Origin: Sporosarcina sp. ANT_H38
GTDB taxonomy: Bacteria > Bacillota > Bacilli > Bacillales_A > Planococcaceae
NCBI RefSeq assembly: GCF_008369195.1
Contig: NZ_VOBC01000001.1
Location: 124,001 to 188,000, forward strand
Direction of reading: 5' to 3'
DNA: 64,000 nucleotides
This document shows, piece by piece, positions 18,601-28,322 of the stretch. The position numbers and the translations under genes were made by a program. The first letter of the stretch is position 1. Each line of letters begins with the position of its first letter. The notes below the pieces were generated by a model that searched no databases, was not told the DNA's origin, and worked only from the letters and a program-made list of their open reading frames with translations.

Positions 18601-20289
18601 ATGAAATTCTCAGTTGGGAAAAAATTGTGGAGCGGATTCTTATCTGTTCTTCTTTTACTGATTATAGTGGGGGCTTCGGGTTTTTGGTCGCTATCTAAAG
18701 TAAATAATGAATATCGTTCTATTCTTGATGAACAAGTAACAAAAGCTGTGTTACTTGAAAAGTTATTATCCACACAGTATGCAATTTCGACTGATGTTCG
18801 GGGTTTCTTATTGTTTGAAAGCAACTCGTTTCTGGAAAAAAGAGAAAAATTGATTGAGACTTTTGATCAATTCTGGGGAACGGTAAATAAGTTGAGTCAG
18901 ACAGATTCCGAACGAGTATTAATTAACGAAATAAAAGAGACACATGAAAGTTATATTGAAACTACAAATTTAGCTATCAGTGAATTTAATAATGCCAATA
19001 CTGAAAAAGCACTCAATATTACCTTGGATGCTGATGTCTTTCAGGTCATACTTACAGAGCAAATCAATGACTTGATTTATAACCAAAATGAATTAATGAA
19101 ACAAGTGAATCAAGAGATTGTAGATTTAATAAAGCAGACACGTATATTTACCGTGGGATTGATAGTGGCAGCAATTCTTTTAAGTATTACTGTAGCAATC
19201 GTGATTAGTCGAAGTGTTGCACGACCAGTCGGCAAGATGACAGATGCACTTTTGGAGATTGCTGATGGAAATCTTGCGATTGAGCCGGTAACAATTCGTA
19301 ATAAAGATGAGATAGGTGAAATGGCAACTGCATTAAACAGTATGACAAAAGACCTTCATGCAATCATTACGAATGCAAATGATTCTGCCATCCAGTTAGC
19401 TGCTCAAGCGGAAGAGTTGTCTGCTAGTTCGGAAGAGAGTTTAGCAGCATCTGAAATGGTTGCTGAGATTTCGGAGAAAAACTTGTTCGGAAGCGAATCG
19501 CAAGTTGCCATTGTGAATGAAACGGTTTCAGCCATAGGAGAAGTAGTAATAGGCATCAACCGAATTACGGAAGATAATGAAGCCATGCTTCTTTCATCTG
19601 AAGACGTGGTCCAACTGGTCCAAGAGGGAGCGTCTCTAATGGAGGATGTTAACGGCCAAATGACTATCATCAGTACAGCTATTGGGCAGTCAGCGGGCAT
19701 TATGAACGGTATGGCAAATTATTCGGAGGAAATCAGGAAAGTGACGTCGCTCATTACGGATATCGCTGAACAGACCAACTTGCTGGCGCTCAATGCGGCA
19801 ATTGAAGCGGCTCGTGCTGGTGAGCATGGAAAAGGCTTCGCTGTTGTAGCAGAAGAAGTACGAAATCTTGCTGAACAGTCGAAACGATCCGCCGGAGAAA
19901 TCGGTAATATGATTGACAGGATGATTGGCAACGTTTCGGAGGCTGTTGCTAGCACGAAAGATGGAAGTCAACGTGTTGAAGAGGGGCTTGTTGTGACGGA
20001 ACGCACGCGCGATGTATTCAACAGAATTGAACGGGCGGCAAGCGACGTAGGTGAAAAAGTGACAGCAGTTTCCGCCGCAATTCAACAGATCCGTACAATG
20101 ACAGACGAAGTATCTAATGGTTCTTCGAAAGTACAAGACCTCGCCATGGAATCGTCGGCAGCAGCCCAGTCAACAAGTGCCGCAACTGAACAACAGCTTG
20201 CTGCAAATGAAGAGATATCTTCAAGTGCCCAAGTACTTGCGGGGCTTTCAGAGAAATTGCAAAGCGATATGGGTAGATTTAAAGTTTAA
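18601..20289 (+). CDS. methyl-accepting chemotaxis protein
   Basis: Transmembrane chemoreceptor of 562 aa. Order: TM1 (about 11-31), an extracellular four-helix-bundle sensor (about 35-180), TM2 (about 182-203), HAMP (about 204-257), then a coiled-coil signalling domain whose hairpin tip reads [20 protein letters not shown] and [18 protein letters not shown], where CheA/CheW bind. The C-terminus lacks a CheR-tethering pentapeptide. The ligand is unknown; the sensor resembles the 4HB_MCP type. GGGGGG lies upstream of the ATG. A hairpin at 20301-20341 ends the transcript. Confidence 0.93.
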   Translation: MKFSVGKKLWSGFLSVLLLLIIVGASGFWSLSKVNNEYRSILDEQVTKAVLLEKLLSTQYAISTDVRGFLLFESNSFLEKREKLIETFDQFWGTVNKLSQTDSERVLINEIKETHESYIETTNLAISEFNNANTEKALNITLDADVFQVILTEQINDLIYNQNELMKQVNQEIVDLIKQTRIFTVGLIVAAILLSITVAIVISRSVARPVGKMTDALLEIADGNLAIEPVTIRNKDEIGEMATALNSMTKDLHAIITNANDSAIQLAAQAEELSASSEESLAASEMVAEISEKNLFGSESQVAIVNETVSAIGEVVIGINRITEDNEAMLLSSEDVVQLVQEGASLMEDVNGQMTIISTAIGQSAGIMNGMANYSEEIRKVTSLITDIAEQTNLLALNAAIEAARAGEHGKGFAVVAEEVRNLAEQSKRSAGEIGNMIDRMIGNVSEAVASTKDGSQRVEEGLVVTERTRDVFNRIERAASDVGEKVTAVSAAIQQIRTMTDEVSNGSSKVQDLAMESSAAAQSTSAATEQQLAANEEISSSAQVLAGLSEKLQSDMGRFKV

Positions 20290-20300
20290 TATGCAAGAAA

Positions 20301-20341
20301 CCAAACAAGCTGATTGCCGCGTGCAGTCAGCTTGTTTTGTA
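20301..20341. terminator. bidirectional terminator, first copy of a duplicated hairpin
   Basis: AAACAAGCTGA pairs perfectly with TCAGCTTGTTT around 13 nt and is followed by TTTT. It separates the convergent chemoreceptor and YheE-like genes. An almost identical hairpin is at 21148-21186. Confidence 0.85.
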
Positions 20342-20343
20342 AG

Positions 20344-20577
20344 CTATGCATTTTTGCATGGACAAAGTAACTTTTGCATTATAGTAGCTACAATGGATTC
20401 TAATTTCCCTAATTGTTGTGATCCGATTTTGTTAAATGGATGTGGATTGAACCAGTCGATCACACCTTTGTGATAGATCCCTTGAAAATTGTTACCTTGA
20501 TAGTTTAATGAAAATGAATACCGTTCGTGAAATTGATTTTGAAATAGTATTTTTGTGAGTTGAAATTTAGTTATCAT
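20344..20577 (-). CDS. small YheE-like (DUF5342-type) protein
   Basis: Protein of 77 aa, MITKFQLTKILFQ.. with SFSLNYQGNNFQGIYHKG and VIDWFNPHPF, a pattern like YheE of B. subtilis (F-x-F/S-F-x-Y-x-G..YxGxYH..G.I.W). Function unknown. It is probably real because GGAGG stands 8 nt before the ATG, codon use is normal and it has its own terminator. It ends CPCKNA, with a CxC pair. A disrupted second copy, with the same downstream hairpin, lies at 21190-21345. Confidence 0.65.
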   Translation of the reverse strand: MITKFQLTKILFQNQFHERYSFSLNYQGNNFQGIYHKGVIDWFNPHPFNKIGSQQLGKLESIVATIMQKLLCPCKNA

Positions 20578-20754
20578 AGTAATCGCCTCCGATTTTAGTA
20601 GTTAATAAAACAAGTTCCTAATGAAAAATGCTAAAAGTCTTGATGAAATGTATGTAAGTTGTCCTGCTATTAAAGAATAGCGTTTATTTATTACAGGTAC
20701 ATGAAATTCACATGAGAGTTTAATGAGAAATCGTCTTTTCTTTTGTAATGAATC

Positions 20755-21144
20755 ACGCCTGATGATTAACCAAAGTAACAAGTAAATAACTTGACCACCC
20801 CCTTACTGACACTTATAGGTGAGCTTTTGGATCGCTTTGAATTGAATGACTTCTAGTACGATTACCTAGGGATGCGACTTTGTCGCATCCCTAGGTAATC
20901 GTATGGTTGTCCTTCATCCGTCGCGCTCCAAATGCTTAAGTACACAGAGTGCTGGAGCTTTCTCTATGGTTTTTTCTTATTTACTTATATAGAAGTATCA
21001 CTTTCTATAGGGCATAACATGATTAAATGCATATTCTTTTATAAAAGTAAGTAATGAACACGTTGTACAAAGTACTAAAGTGCCCGAAACTGTATCTTCG
21101 GGCACTTACAATTCCGATATAAAATCGTCTATTTTTTTCTTTCA
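20755..21144 (+). repeat. dispersed non-coding repeat, copy B
   Basis: About 390 bp collinear with copy A (9389-9874) but lacking an internal segment of about 80 bp. The central hairpin is even longer here: ACGATTACCTAGGGATGCGA.. at 20858-20878 pairs perfectly over 21 bp with 20882-20902 around TTT. The second hairpin (about 21078-21108, GTGCCCGAA..TTCGGGCAC) is also kept. The flanks 20578-20754 show nothing else. Confidence 0.8.
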
Positions 21145-21147
21145 AAC

Positions 21148-21186
21148 AAAACAAGCTGATTGCCGTGTGCAGTCAGCTTGTTTTGT
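21148..21186. terminator. second copy of the AAACAAGCTGA hairpin
   Basis: The same 11-bp stem as at 20301-20341, differing mainly in the loop (GCCGTGTG against GCCGCGTG). It lies at the 3' side of the decayed YheE-like copy. Confidence 0.75.
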
Positions 21187-21189
21187 CAG

Positions 21190-21345
21190 CTATGCTTTTT
21201 TGCATGGACAAAGAAACTTTTACATTTTAGCAGTTATACTGGACTCAACATTTCCAAATAGGTTTACCTCAAGTTTGTTTAAGAGATTTGGATTGAACCA
21301 ATTGATATCTCCTTAGTGATAGATATCTTGACACTCGTTCTCGAG
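21190..21345 (-). pseudogene. decayed duplicate of the YheE-like gene
   Basis: On the minus strand this aligns with the 3' two thirds of 20344-20577: the IYHKG..DWFNPH block appears as IYH-stop-GDINWFNPN, the tail as TAKM-stop-KFLCPCKKA. Two in-frame stops and loss of the 5' end make it non-functional. The ending CPCKKA and the following hairpin are kept. Confidence 0.65.
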
Positions 21346-21807
21346 GACCTTTATTGAAATTGCAGACCTTAGGTTTTATTAAGGTTGCTATTACAAACCG
21401 AGGAATATTCTTCTTTTAGTTATATTCATAGTTTATAAGGATATAAAAAATCCTTTATAAATATTCTTTTTTTGTATGTGATTTTATATGGGGAATTCAG
21501 TATAAAAACAGAAACTTAGACGGAAAGAGAACTAATATAATTAGTGTTCGGTAATTCGGTTAAATATGTATCTGCATTAACTATTAATGTGAGAGATAGC
21601 AACTCGAACCATCTAAAAAAGAAAAATAGACAACCGTGACAGATAAAAAAATAGAAGAAACACCTCTCGATAAGTTTCCAAATACCATTATGAATCAGGT
21701 GGATTTCTTTTATTTTTGTAAAAAATTTCCGCATTGTTAAATTCTTGTTTTTACTTTATAATTTTATAGAAACATAGAAGTGTTACGAAAAGGAGAAAAG
21801 AAAAAAC
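21346..21807. other. AT-rich intergenic region
   Basis: No gene, repeat or clear hairpin was recognised in this stretch before the surface-protein operon, whose promoter and ribosome binding site (AAAGGAGAAAAG just before 21808) lie at its right end. Confidence 0.4.
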
Positions 21808-23205
21808 ATGAAAAAACTGTGTGCCATTTTACTTTCAATTACGTTGTTAATTAGCTTTTTTCCTCAATTAACATTGGCCGCTCAAAGCAATAATTTTGAG
21901 CAAGAACTTACAAAGTATTTAAAAAAAGTTAGCAAAGTAAGGGGGTTTGAAGTGACGAAAGATGATATTGAAACGTCTCTTTCTGCTTACGATGAGTCTG
22001 TCAAAAACTTCCAATCTATTGATGAGCTTAAGGATGCTTTAGGCGAAGTTATTAAAGCGGATTTAAGTAATTTAGATTCCATTTATGAAGATAATAATCT
22101 TACTAAAGATGGTTTAGTAAAACTATTAAACGAGAATGGCGAAGAACTGAATGATTATATCTTTATCTGGAACCTCGAGGAATCTGTTTATTTCTATACA
22201 GAAGAGGGCGACTTTGAACGCGACCCATACTTTGACCAAGATTTAGTCAGTTATCTAGTCAAGGTTAGCGAGGTAAGAGGTTTCGACGTAACAAAAGAAG
22301 ATATCGAAACATCATTAGATTCCTATGATTTAAGCACTGAAGAATTTGAATCTGTCGAAGAGCTTAGCGAATTTTTAGGTGAAGTCATTAAGGCAGACCT
22401 AAGCAATTTAGATTATTTTAACGAGAATTATGACCTAGATAAACAATCTCTACTTCAATTATTAGAGGAAAACGGTGAAGATATTAGCAATTATATATAC
22501 ATTGATAATCTTGAAATAACTGTTTGGACTATTAATGGTGGGGCAACGAACGGTGACATTATTGAGGGTCTTCTTCCTATTTTTGAGGAAGATTTTGGAC
22601 TAACGGAAGTGGAACTACAGCGAATTACAGACCATTTAGAGTCCTTAGAAAAGCACCTGTCCGATCCAGCAACGCTTAAGCGTCTTGAAGAATTAGGCAA
22701 CCGCATGATGGCTTTTGAGGAATTTGATGTAGCAACCGAACTAACAGCTAAACAAATAGCTGAAATGGCATCTATCTATGAAGAATTACTTTCAATCTTT
22801 GAACTTAATGTATCCTATTCCCTTGTGAAAAGTGGTTCAGAATCACCTGTTTCTCTTTTGGATTTAATGAAATTAGAACAATTGAAGGATGCTAGTCTTA
22901 AAATAGCGATATACACTACTGGCGGAAAGTTCTTAGCCGATCTTTTGATCACGGGTGATATGATCGATTCTGACACTATTATTAATGCAGGAGAACAAAT
23001 AACGGAATCCGCTAAAGATTTTACAAAGGCACCAGTTGCTAAACCAGTAAAACAAAACATCAGTAGTTATACGAAATCGGAACATCAAACAGTAAAAGGT
23101 GCTAAACTTCCAAAGACTGCATCCGATTATATCTCTAATGCTCTTCTAGGACTATTCATTGTCTTAATCGGAAGCATGATGTTTAGAAAAGTAAGGAAAG
23201 CTTAA
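21808..23205 (+). CDS. processed acidic surface protein with LPXTA sorting signal
   Basis: Cell-wall-anchored protein of 465 aa. It has a signal peptide (about 1-26), two tandem repeats of about 110 residues (RGFEVTKDDIETSLSAYD and RGFDVTKEDIETSLDSYD mark each; both go on to GEVIKADLSNLD), a helical middle, and a C-terminal sorting signal: LPKTA at 434-438, a hydrophobic span and RKVRKA. The strongly acidic repeats and LPXTA ending match the family called processed acidic surface protein, which pairs with a class D sortase. That sortase is the next gene, 1 nt away. The function on the surface is unknown. Confidence 0.87.
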   Translation: MKKLCAILLSITLLISFFPQLTLAAQSNNFEQELTKYLKKVSKVRGFEVTKDDIETSLSAYDESVKNFQSIDELKDALGEVIKADLSNLDSIYEDNNLTKDGLVKLLNENGEELNDYIFIWNLEESVYFYTEEGDFERDPYFDQDLVSYLVKVSEVRGFDVTKEDIETSLDSYDLSTEEFESVEELSEFLGEVIKADLSNLDYFNENYDLDKQSLLQLLEENGEDISNYIYIDNLEITVWTINGGATNGDIIEGLLPIFEEDFGLTEVELQRITDHLESLEKHLSDPATLKRLEELGNRMMAFEEFDVATELTAKQIAEMASIYEELLSIFELNVSYSLVKSGSESPVSLLDLMKLEQLKDASLKIAIYTTGGKFLADLLITGDMIDSDTIINAGEQITESAKDFTKAPVAKPVKQNISSYTKSEHQTVKGAKLPKTASDYISNALLGLFIVLIGSMMFRKVRKA

Positions 23206-23206
23206 T

Positions 23207-23827
23207 GTGAAACAACTAAAGAAAAAGCGGTTGCTGCTGCTTTCTTGTACGACAGCTATCATTATATTTGGAGTTTGTTTTTTCACAACGAATATGTATA
23301 AGTTTACAAAAGGCTACTTTCTTTACGATACCCATACTCCAAGTAGCCAAGTAAAAGAAACAATACAGATACCACCAAGTAATAAAGTAGCAAAGAAAGA
23401 GCTATATCCTGTCCGTCCTAAACCTGGTGAAGAAATTGGGGAACTGTATATACCTAAACTAAATGCAACACTTCCTATTTTCCATGGAACAAACGATGAT
23501 GAATTGGCGAAAGGTGTTGGTCACTTTGCAGGAAGTGTACTACCAGGTGAAAATGACAATTCCGTTCTCTCTGGTCATCGAGATACCGTATTTCGTAAAC
23601 TGGGGCAAGTAGGCGAAGGTGATTTGTTGATAGTAAGAACATCGGCAGGAGAGTTCACATACAAAATCAACAAAGTTCGGATTGTGGATGAGGATGATCG
23701 AACCGTAATCGTTCCAAAACCACGAGCAACGCTAACCGTAAGTACATGTTATCCTTTTGATTTCATAGGGTATGCAGCTGAACGCTATATACTTGTCGCT
23801 TATCTGGCTTCTAAAACAGTAAGTTAG
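23207..23827 (+). CDS. class D sortase
   Basis: Membrane-anchored cysteine transpeptidase of 206 aa that joins LPXTA-type proteins to the cell wall. It has an N-terminal anchor (about 8-28), then the sortase beta-barrel with the catalytic triad His (SGHRDT, about 124), Cys (VSTCYPF, about 180) and Arg (AERYIL, about 192). The start is GTG 23207, 1 nt after the TAA of the surface-protein gene, so the two are translated together. The pairing implies that its substrate is the LPKTA protein upstream. Confidence 0.9.
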   Translation: MKQLKKKRLLLLSCTTAIIIFGVCFFTTNMYKFTKGYFLYDTHTPSSQVKETIQIPPSNKVAKKELYPVRPKPGEEIGELYIPKLNATLPIFHGTNDDELAKGVGHFAGSVLPGENDNSVLSGHRDTVFRKLGQVGEGDLLIVRTSAGEFTYKINKVRIVDEDDRTVIVPKPRATLTVSTCYPFDFIGYAAERYILVAYLASKTVS

Positions 23828-24407
23828 TTAAATTTCCTGAAAACCAACTTTAAACGTTAACAAAGACTCTTGAATATAGAAATCTGAAGCTCCATTGAAA
23901 CAGGCAATTGTTTCGATGGAGCGCAGAATTCGCACAACAAGCGAGGAGTTAGTTTTTATCACAACAAATAACCTCTCTTAAAAATCGAGGTCACTTAAAA
24001 AATACGTTTTTTAAAATTGTAAATGCAAATGATAATTTTAAGGGGATATTTCGTTAGTTACAGAACGAAATGTCCCCTTTTTGGTATTTCATAATCTCAT
24101 TCTTTTATTAAGGTCATAAGCCGTTTTAGATTTACTGCGAGAATAGGTATTGTTCACTGCAATGGTGTAGTTATTATGGTTAAATATGTAAATATAAGAC
24201 GACTTCTATTATACTAACAGGACAGTAATATACGGCGTCAGCAGTGAAATGGCGTTAAGAATGCTCCATGTATGCCATAATATATGTCTAAGGATTTGAC
24301 ATGGGGCCTCTTTGTGTATGTTTAATACGATTGGAAGTCATACTGTATTTTAGTGCAGGTTAGTTGAATAAGTATGAAATTTTTTGTGAAGAGGAGGCAT
24401 TAATATC
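23828..24407. other. intergenic region with two hairpins
   Basis: No gene is seen. A strong hairpin GCTCCATTGAAACA..TGTTTCGATGGAGC at 23889-23922 has no T run. A true terminator follows at 24038-24083. The remainder, up to GAGGAGG at 24391-24397, presumably holds the promoter of the next gene. Confidence 0.5.
24038..24083 (+). terminator. terminator after the sortase operon
   Basis: AAGGGGA-ATTTCGTT pairs with AACGAAAT-TCCCCTT around an 8-nt loop, followed by TTTT. Confidence 0.85.
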
Positions 24408-24947
24408 GTGCTTGATACATCTGGAGCCTTTGTGAAATATTTTCCTTGCGACTTAAGGGGAGATATAAAGTATCCTTACAATATAGGTATTGAAGATTGT
24501 CAAAAGTTTTGTGAAGAAGTTCTTTATAAGTCGTTTAAAAGTATGAATGCCTATCCCTTGAATTTAGTTACGATACTAAATGATAGTCCTTCTGAATTTT
24601 CGAAAGAATATATCGGGAATTTAAAGTTTACTTATGAAATAATAAATAACCATCCAGAAGATTATTACATTTCAATAAAAATACAAAACGAGGAGGAATT
24701 CTTGAGAATTGTTCCATTTATTAATTGGTTGGCTTCAATAGAATCATTAAATATATTATCAACTTCAAAAAGTGAATTTTATATTGAAGAAGGTGTCCCT
24801 AAGTTTTGGAGTAATTCTGAAAACAAAGTTGTGAGTACGATGAAAGCAGAATCAACTTTTATTTCCTTTGTAAATGCGGGTTTAGTAGTATTAGTTGGAA
24901 CGAATTGTTCAGTGTTAGCAACCAATCTAAATGAAATTGATGATTAA
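24408..24947 (+). CDS. protein of unknown function (179 aa)
   Basis: I do not recognise a family. It is probably a real gene because GAGGAGG lies 10 nt before the GTG start and the frame is free of stops for 540 nt with normal codon use. The protein is soluble and mildly acidic, has no signal peptide, and begins MLDTSGAFVKYFPCDLRGDI; near the C-terminus a more hydrophobic stretch (FVNAGLVVLVGTNCSVLA) could be a buried strand. Neighbours give no hint. Confidence 0.6.
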   Translation: MLDTSGAFVKYFPCDLRGDIKYPYNIGIEDCQKFCEEVLYKSFKSMNAYPLNLVTILNDSPSEFSKEYIGNLKFTYEIINNHPEDYYISIKIQNEEEFLRIVPFINWLASIESLNILSTSKSEFYIEEGVPKFWSNSENKVVSTMKAESTFISFVNAGLVVLVGTNCSVLATNLNEIDD

Positions 24948-25446
24948 TAGTTAAGACTTAGGACGAAAAAGAATTGCCATATGACCCTTAAAAGTGACCA
25001 GTCCATAGATTAGATGTGGTAGGTCGCTTTCTATTATAGGTGAATTTGCAAAAGCTCTAACTCTACTCATGTACTAAAAGCATAGGGAAGATTGAAGTCA
25101 GTTATCTTGTTCACCAATAGCGTTTTTTGGAGTAGAGACTTAGCCAACGGGTTTCCGTGCCTTCATATTAATTCTTCTACTAAATAATTACTTTTCATAC
25201 GCCTCGCTCCTTATAGCCACTTGTATTATATCTTGTTGCACTATTTTAATAGTATTAGTTCGTAAAGTTAATGACATCAACAGATATTTCTAATTGCTGT
25301 CTTTTTTAATCAGAATATTTCATTCATTATGCAGAATGATATTGATAACGTCACCATCAAGTGGTAAACTTCAATTCTGTTTTAAAATCCCCCAACATCT
25401 CCCAAATAACGTGCAGGACGAAAAATACGCAAATTGGAGGAGTTGT
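24948..25446. other. intergenic region before helD
   Basis: No gene is seen. A weak hairpin AGTGACC..GGTCGCT (about 24991-25027) with a short T-rich tail may end the preceding gene. A frame is open from 25294 into helD, but the helD ribosome binding site at 25436 places the true start at 25447. Confidence 0.4.
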
Positions 25447-27672
25447 ATGTCTCAGAAACATCCTGACTTTGAGGTTGAATTACAGCGCCTTGACTACACC
25501 AAACATTATATGCAACAACTGTTGGAGGAATCGCTTCGCGACGTTAAATCCTCTCAAGACCAAATTCGTCAATCGATGGCGGACTTGGATTATTTGGATT
25601 CTAGTTTAAGCTACATAAACATTTTGACAAATGCTCGATTCTTTGAAATGGCACGTTCGCAAAAGGAAGGGCTGGAGGCAATTCAGCAGAAGCCTTATTT
25701 TGCCCGGATTCATTTCCAAAAGGAGGATGAGGCCGATGAATTTCTTTATATCGGAAAGACCTCTTTATTCCACCGGGAAACACAGGAACCGATTATTGTT
25801 GACTGGCGTTCTCCTGTCGCAAATGTTTATTATGACGGAAGGCTTGGCAATCTCTCCTATAAAGTTCGTGATGAAGAGTTTGAAGGTCATCTTTACTCGA
25901 AACGGCAATACCGGATTGAAGAGGGGGAACTGCTAGATATTCGAGATGTCGACCTCACAACGAATGACGAACTTCTTCAGGAAGCGCTTGCGGGTAAAGC
26001 AGATACACGACTGACTGAAATCGTGTCCACAATTCAGGCTGAACAAAATGCAATCATTCGTGCGAATTTGAAACAACCGATTATTGTACAGGGGGCTGCC
26101 GGTAGCGGAAAGACAACAATTGCTCTTCATCGTATATCCTATTTCCTCTATACAATGGGTGAAAATTTCCCTTCCGATAAACTGATGATTTTGGCTCCTA
26201 GTAAATTGTTTATGGATTATATTGCGGATGTACTTCCCGAACTTGGGGTTGGGCGCATCTGTCAGACGACATATAGCGAATATGTTTTACGTGCTACAGG
26301 ATTGAAACTGAAGCTGACAGATCCGGATGCCAAGTTGGAACAGTTAACTGAGTCAGACACGTTGGATGCGGGGTTGCTTTTTGTAACACGGGTGAAGGGG
26401 AGCCTTCAATACCGGGAAATTATGCAACGCTATGTGTATAAGTTAGAGCGGGATATGGCGGAGTTATTTGAAGATGTCTTTATTGAAAAGTACCGGATTA
26501 TAAAGGCCTCTCGATTGAGACAGCTATTTTTGAAGGAGTTTTCGTATATGCCGGTCGAGAAACGACTGGATAGAATTAAAATTATCGTTCAAAGCGATGT
26601 CAAACGGAAACGGAAACAGCTTATGGATATGCTGACTTCAAAATACGACGCAGCACTCGATAAGGCGCTATACGGAATCAGGGACGACGAAAGACGAAAA
26701 ATGAAGCTGACAAGAATTTTGGAGGAGCGCGACGAAAGACTTCCTGCGATTGAAAAGGAAGGAAAAACGGCGGCTGCGGTCTATATGCGTAGATTTAAAA
26801 AGTTCAACGTAAAGAAATTGTATCGAGATTGGCTGACGAGTCGTGAATTGCAAGCAGAATTAGCATACGGATGGTCCGACAACGACAGATTTTCTTTTTT
26901 TGAGGCACATAAAAAAGAGTTTTGGGAAATTGAAGATTTAGCTGCTATTTATTATTTACACGCAAAACTGATCGGAATTGCTGATGAATGGAAAATGAGG
27001 GTTGTATTCATCGATGAAGTCCAGGATTACAGCGAATTCCAGCTCGCTGCTATGCAAGATGGTTTAGAGACAGATATGTTTACGATGGTGGGGGATCTGG
27101 CTCAGGGAATTCATAGTTACAGGTCATTAACATCATGGGAACCGATAAAGGCACTATTTCCAAGGGCAACGTATACAACACTCCAAAAAAGCTACCGAAC
27201 GACGATTGAAATAATGAATCTAGCAAATCAAGTTCTTGCACAGATGGATGAGGATTTACCACTCGTGGAACCGGTCGTCCGTCATGGAAAGGAACCTCGG
27301 TATTATGAGATGGATGGGCTAGATGTTGGCGAAATAGAGGTTATTTATAAGGGGATAATTGATCGTGGACATAGATCTATTGCGCTAATTTGCAAAACAA
27401 GGAAAGATGCCAAGAAGATTCATGGTTATCTAGAGGAATTTGGAATGCCTGTTCAATTAATCGGAGACCAATCAGGCATCAGTGATAGTGGATTATTGAT
27501 CGTTCCAAGCCACTTAGCAAAAGGGTTGGAATTCGATGCTGTCATTATCGCAGCTTTCGACGAGCCATTTCGGAATCATCCAATCGACAGAAAGTTACTA
27601 TACGTAGCAATGACAAGGCCGATGCATGAACTGCATATTATTTTGGTGCCAGACACTGAGAGATTTTTTTGA
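25447..27672 (+). CDS. helD: HelD, RNA polymerase recycling ATPase
   Basis: UvrD-like helicase-family ATPase of 741 aa. In Bacillota HelD binds RNA polymerase, inserts a coiled-coil arm into its active-site channel and uses ATP to release it from stalled complexes and DNA. Seen here: N-terminal coiled-coil arm (about 1-70), a domain with SPVANVYYDGR, Walker A GAAGSGKTT (about 216-224), Walker B VVFIDEVQDY and motif VI-like LLYVAMTRPMHELH. ATG 25447 is preceded by GGAGGAG. It is likely followed in the same transcript by the GNAT gene at 27686. Confidence 0.92.
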   Translation: MSQKHPDFEVELQRLDYTKHYMQQLLEESLRDVKSSQDQIRQSMADLDYLDSSLSYINILTNARFFEMARSQKEGLEAIQQKPYFARIHFQKEDEADEFLYIGKTSLFHRETQEPIIVDWRSPVANVYYDGRLGNLSYKVRDEEFEGHLYSKRQYRIEEGELLDIRDVDLTTNDELLQEALAGKADTRLTEIVSTIQAEQNAIIRANLKQPIIVQGAAGSGKTTIALHRISYFLYTMGENFPSDKLMILAPSKLFMDYIADVLPELGVGRICQTTYSEYVLRATGLKLKLTDPDAKLEQLTESDTLDAGLLFVTRVKGSLQYREIMQRYVYKLERDMAELFEDVFIEKYRIIKASRLRQLFLKEFSYMPVEKRLDRIKIIVQSDVKRKRKQLMDMLTSKYDAALDKALYGIRDDERRKMKLTRILEERDERLPAIEKEGKTAAAVYMRRFKKFNVKKLYRDWLTSRELQAELAYGWSDNDRFSFFEAHKKEFWEIEDLAAIYYLHAKLIGIADEWKMRVVFIDEVQDYSEFQLAAMQDGLETDMFTMVGDLAQGIHSYRSLTSWEPIKALFPRATYTTLQKSYRTTIEIMNLANQVLAQMDEDLPLVEPVVRHGKEPRYYEMDGLDVGEIEVIYKGIIDRGHRSIALICKTRKDAKKIHGYLEEFGMPVQLIGDQSGISDSGLLIVPSHLAKGLEFDAVIIAAFDEPFRNHPIDRKLLYVAMTRPMHELHIILVPDTERFF

Positions 27673-27685
27673 GAGGGGGTTCGTT

Positions 27686-28132
27686 ATGTTGATTTTTAAA
27701 CAATTTTTGGAGATTCCTGAAGGTGAAATTATTAATGGGATTTTAGAACTGCATGAAAGTATATTCGAAGATTCTAAAACATTAGTGGGGAAAATAAAGT
27801 CGAAACCGAAAGTCTTAATAAATGTAGCTTTGGATCAATCAACTGTCGTCGGTTATAAAATTGGTTACGAGTTCGACTCAAATAAGTATTATAGTTGGTA
27901 CGGAGCAGTTCAAGAGGAGTACAGAGGTAAAGGAGTCGCATCGAAGCTACTTGAACAGCAACATCGCTTTTTAGTTGAATCTGGTTATAAAATTGTTCAA
28001 ACAAAGACGAGAAACAAGTGGCGGAGTATGCTTATACTTAATATTAAAAATGGCTTTGACGTTTTGGAAACATTCACGGATGACGAGGGGATTCATAGAA
28101 TTGTATTGGAGAAAAAATTGTCTGCAAACTAA
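27686..28132 (+). CDS. GNAT-family N-acetyltransferase
   Basis: Acetyltransferase of 148 aa with motif A in YGAVQEEYRGKGVASKLLEQ (RGKGVA binds acetyl-CoA). GAGAGGGGG just after the helD stop is 6 nt before ATG 27686, so the gene is coupled to helD with a 13-nt gap. Substrate unknown. Confidence 0.82.
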   Translation: MLIFKQFLEIPEGEIINGILELHESIFEDSKTLVGKIKSKPKVLINVALDQSTVVGYKIGYEFDSNKYYSWYGAVQEEYRGKGVASKLLEQQHRFLVESGYKIVQTKTRNKWRSMLILNIKNGFDVLETFTDDEGIHRIVLEKKLSAN

Positions 28133-28322
28133 ATACTGTCAACGGACTGTACAGGCATAATATAGCCATTTTAAACAAATATAGTTGTATAAAATGACAT
28201 CAATATTAAAATTAAACGTTATTATATCCATTTTCTTGTTAATAAAAGTGAAAAATATTAGACGGTAGACTATTTAATGAACATGTAGTTTAACCTCATT
28301 TTTCAAGATTGGAGTTGTGTTC

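Noticed and set aside
20117-20473. 118-codon plus-strand frame over the chemoreceptor end
   Set aside because: Its similarity to the frame at 21080-21316 comes from the duplicated hairpin and the YheE-like gene on the other strand.
21516-21734. 72-codon minus-strand frame
   Set aside because: Phe-rich AT tract without a ribosome binding site; most likely chance.
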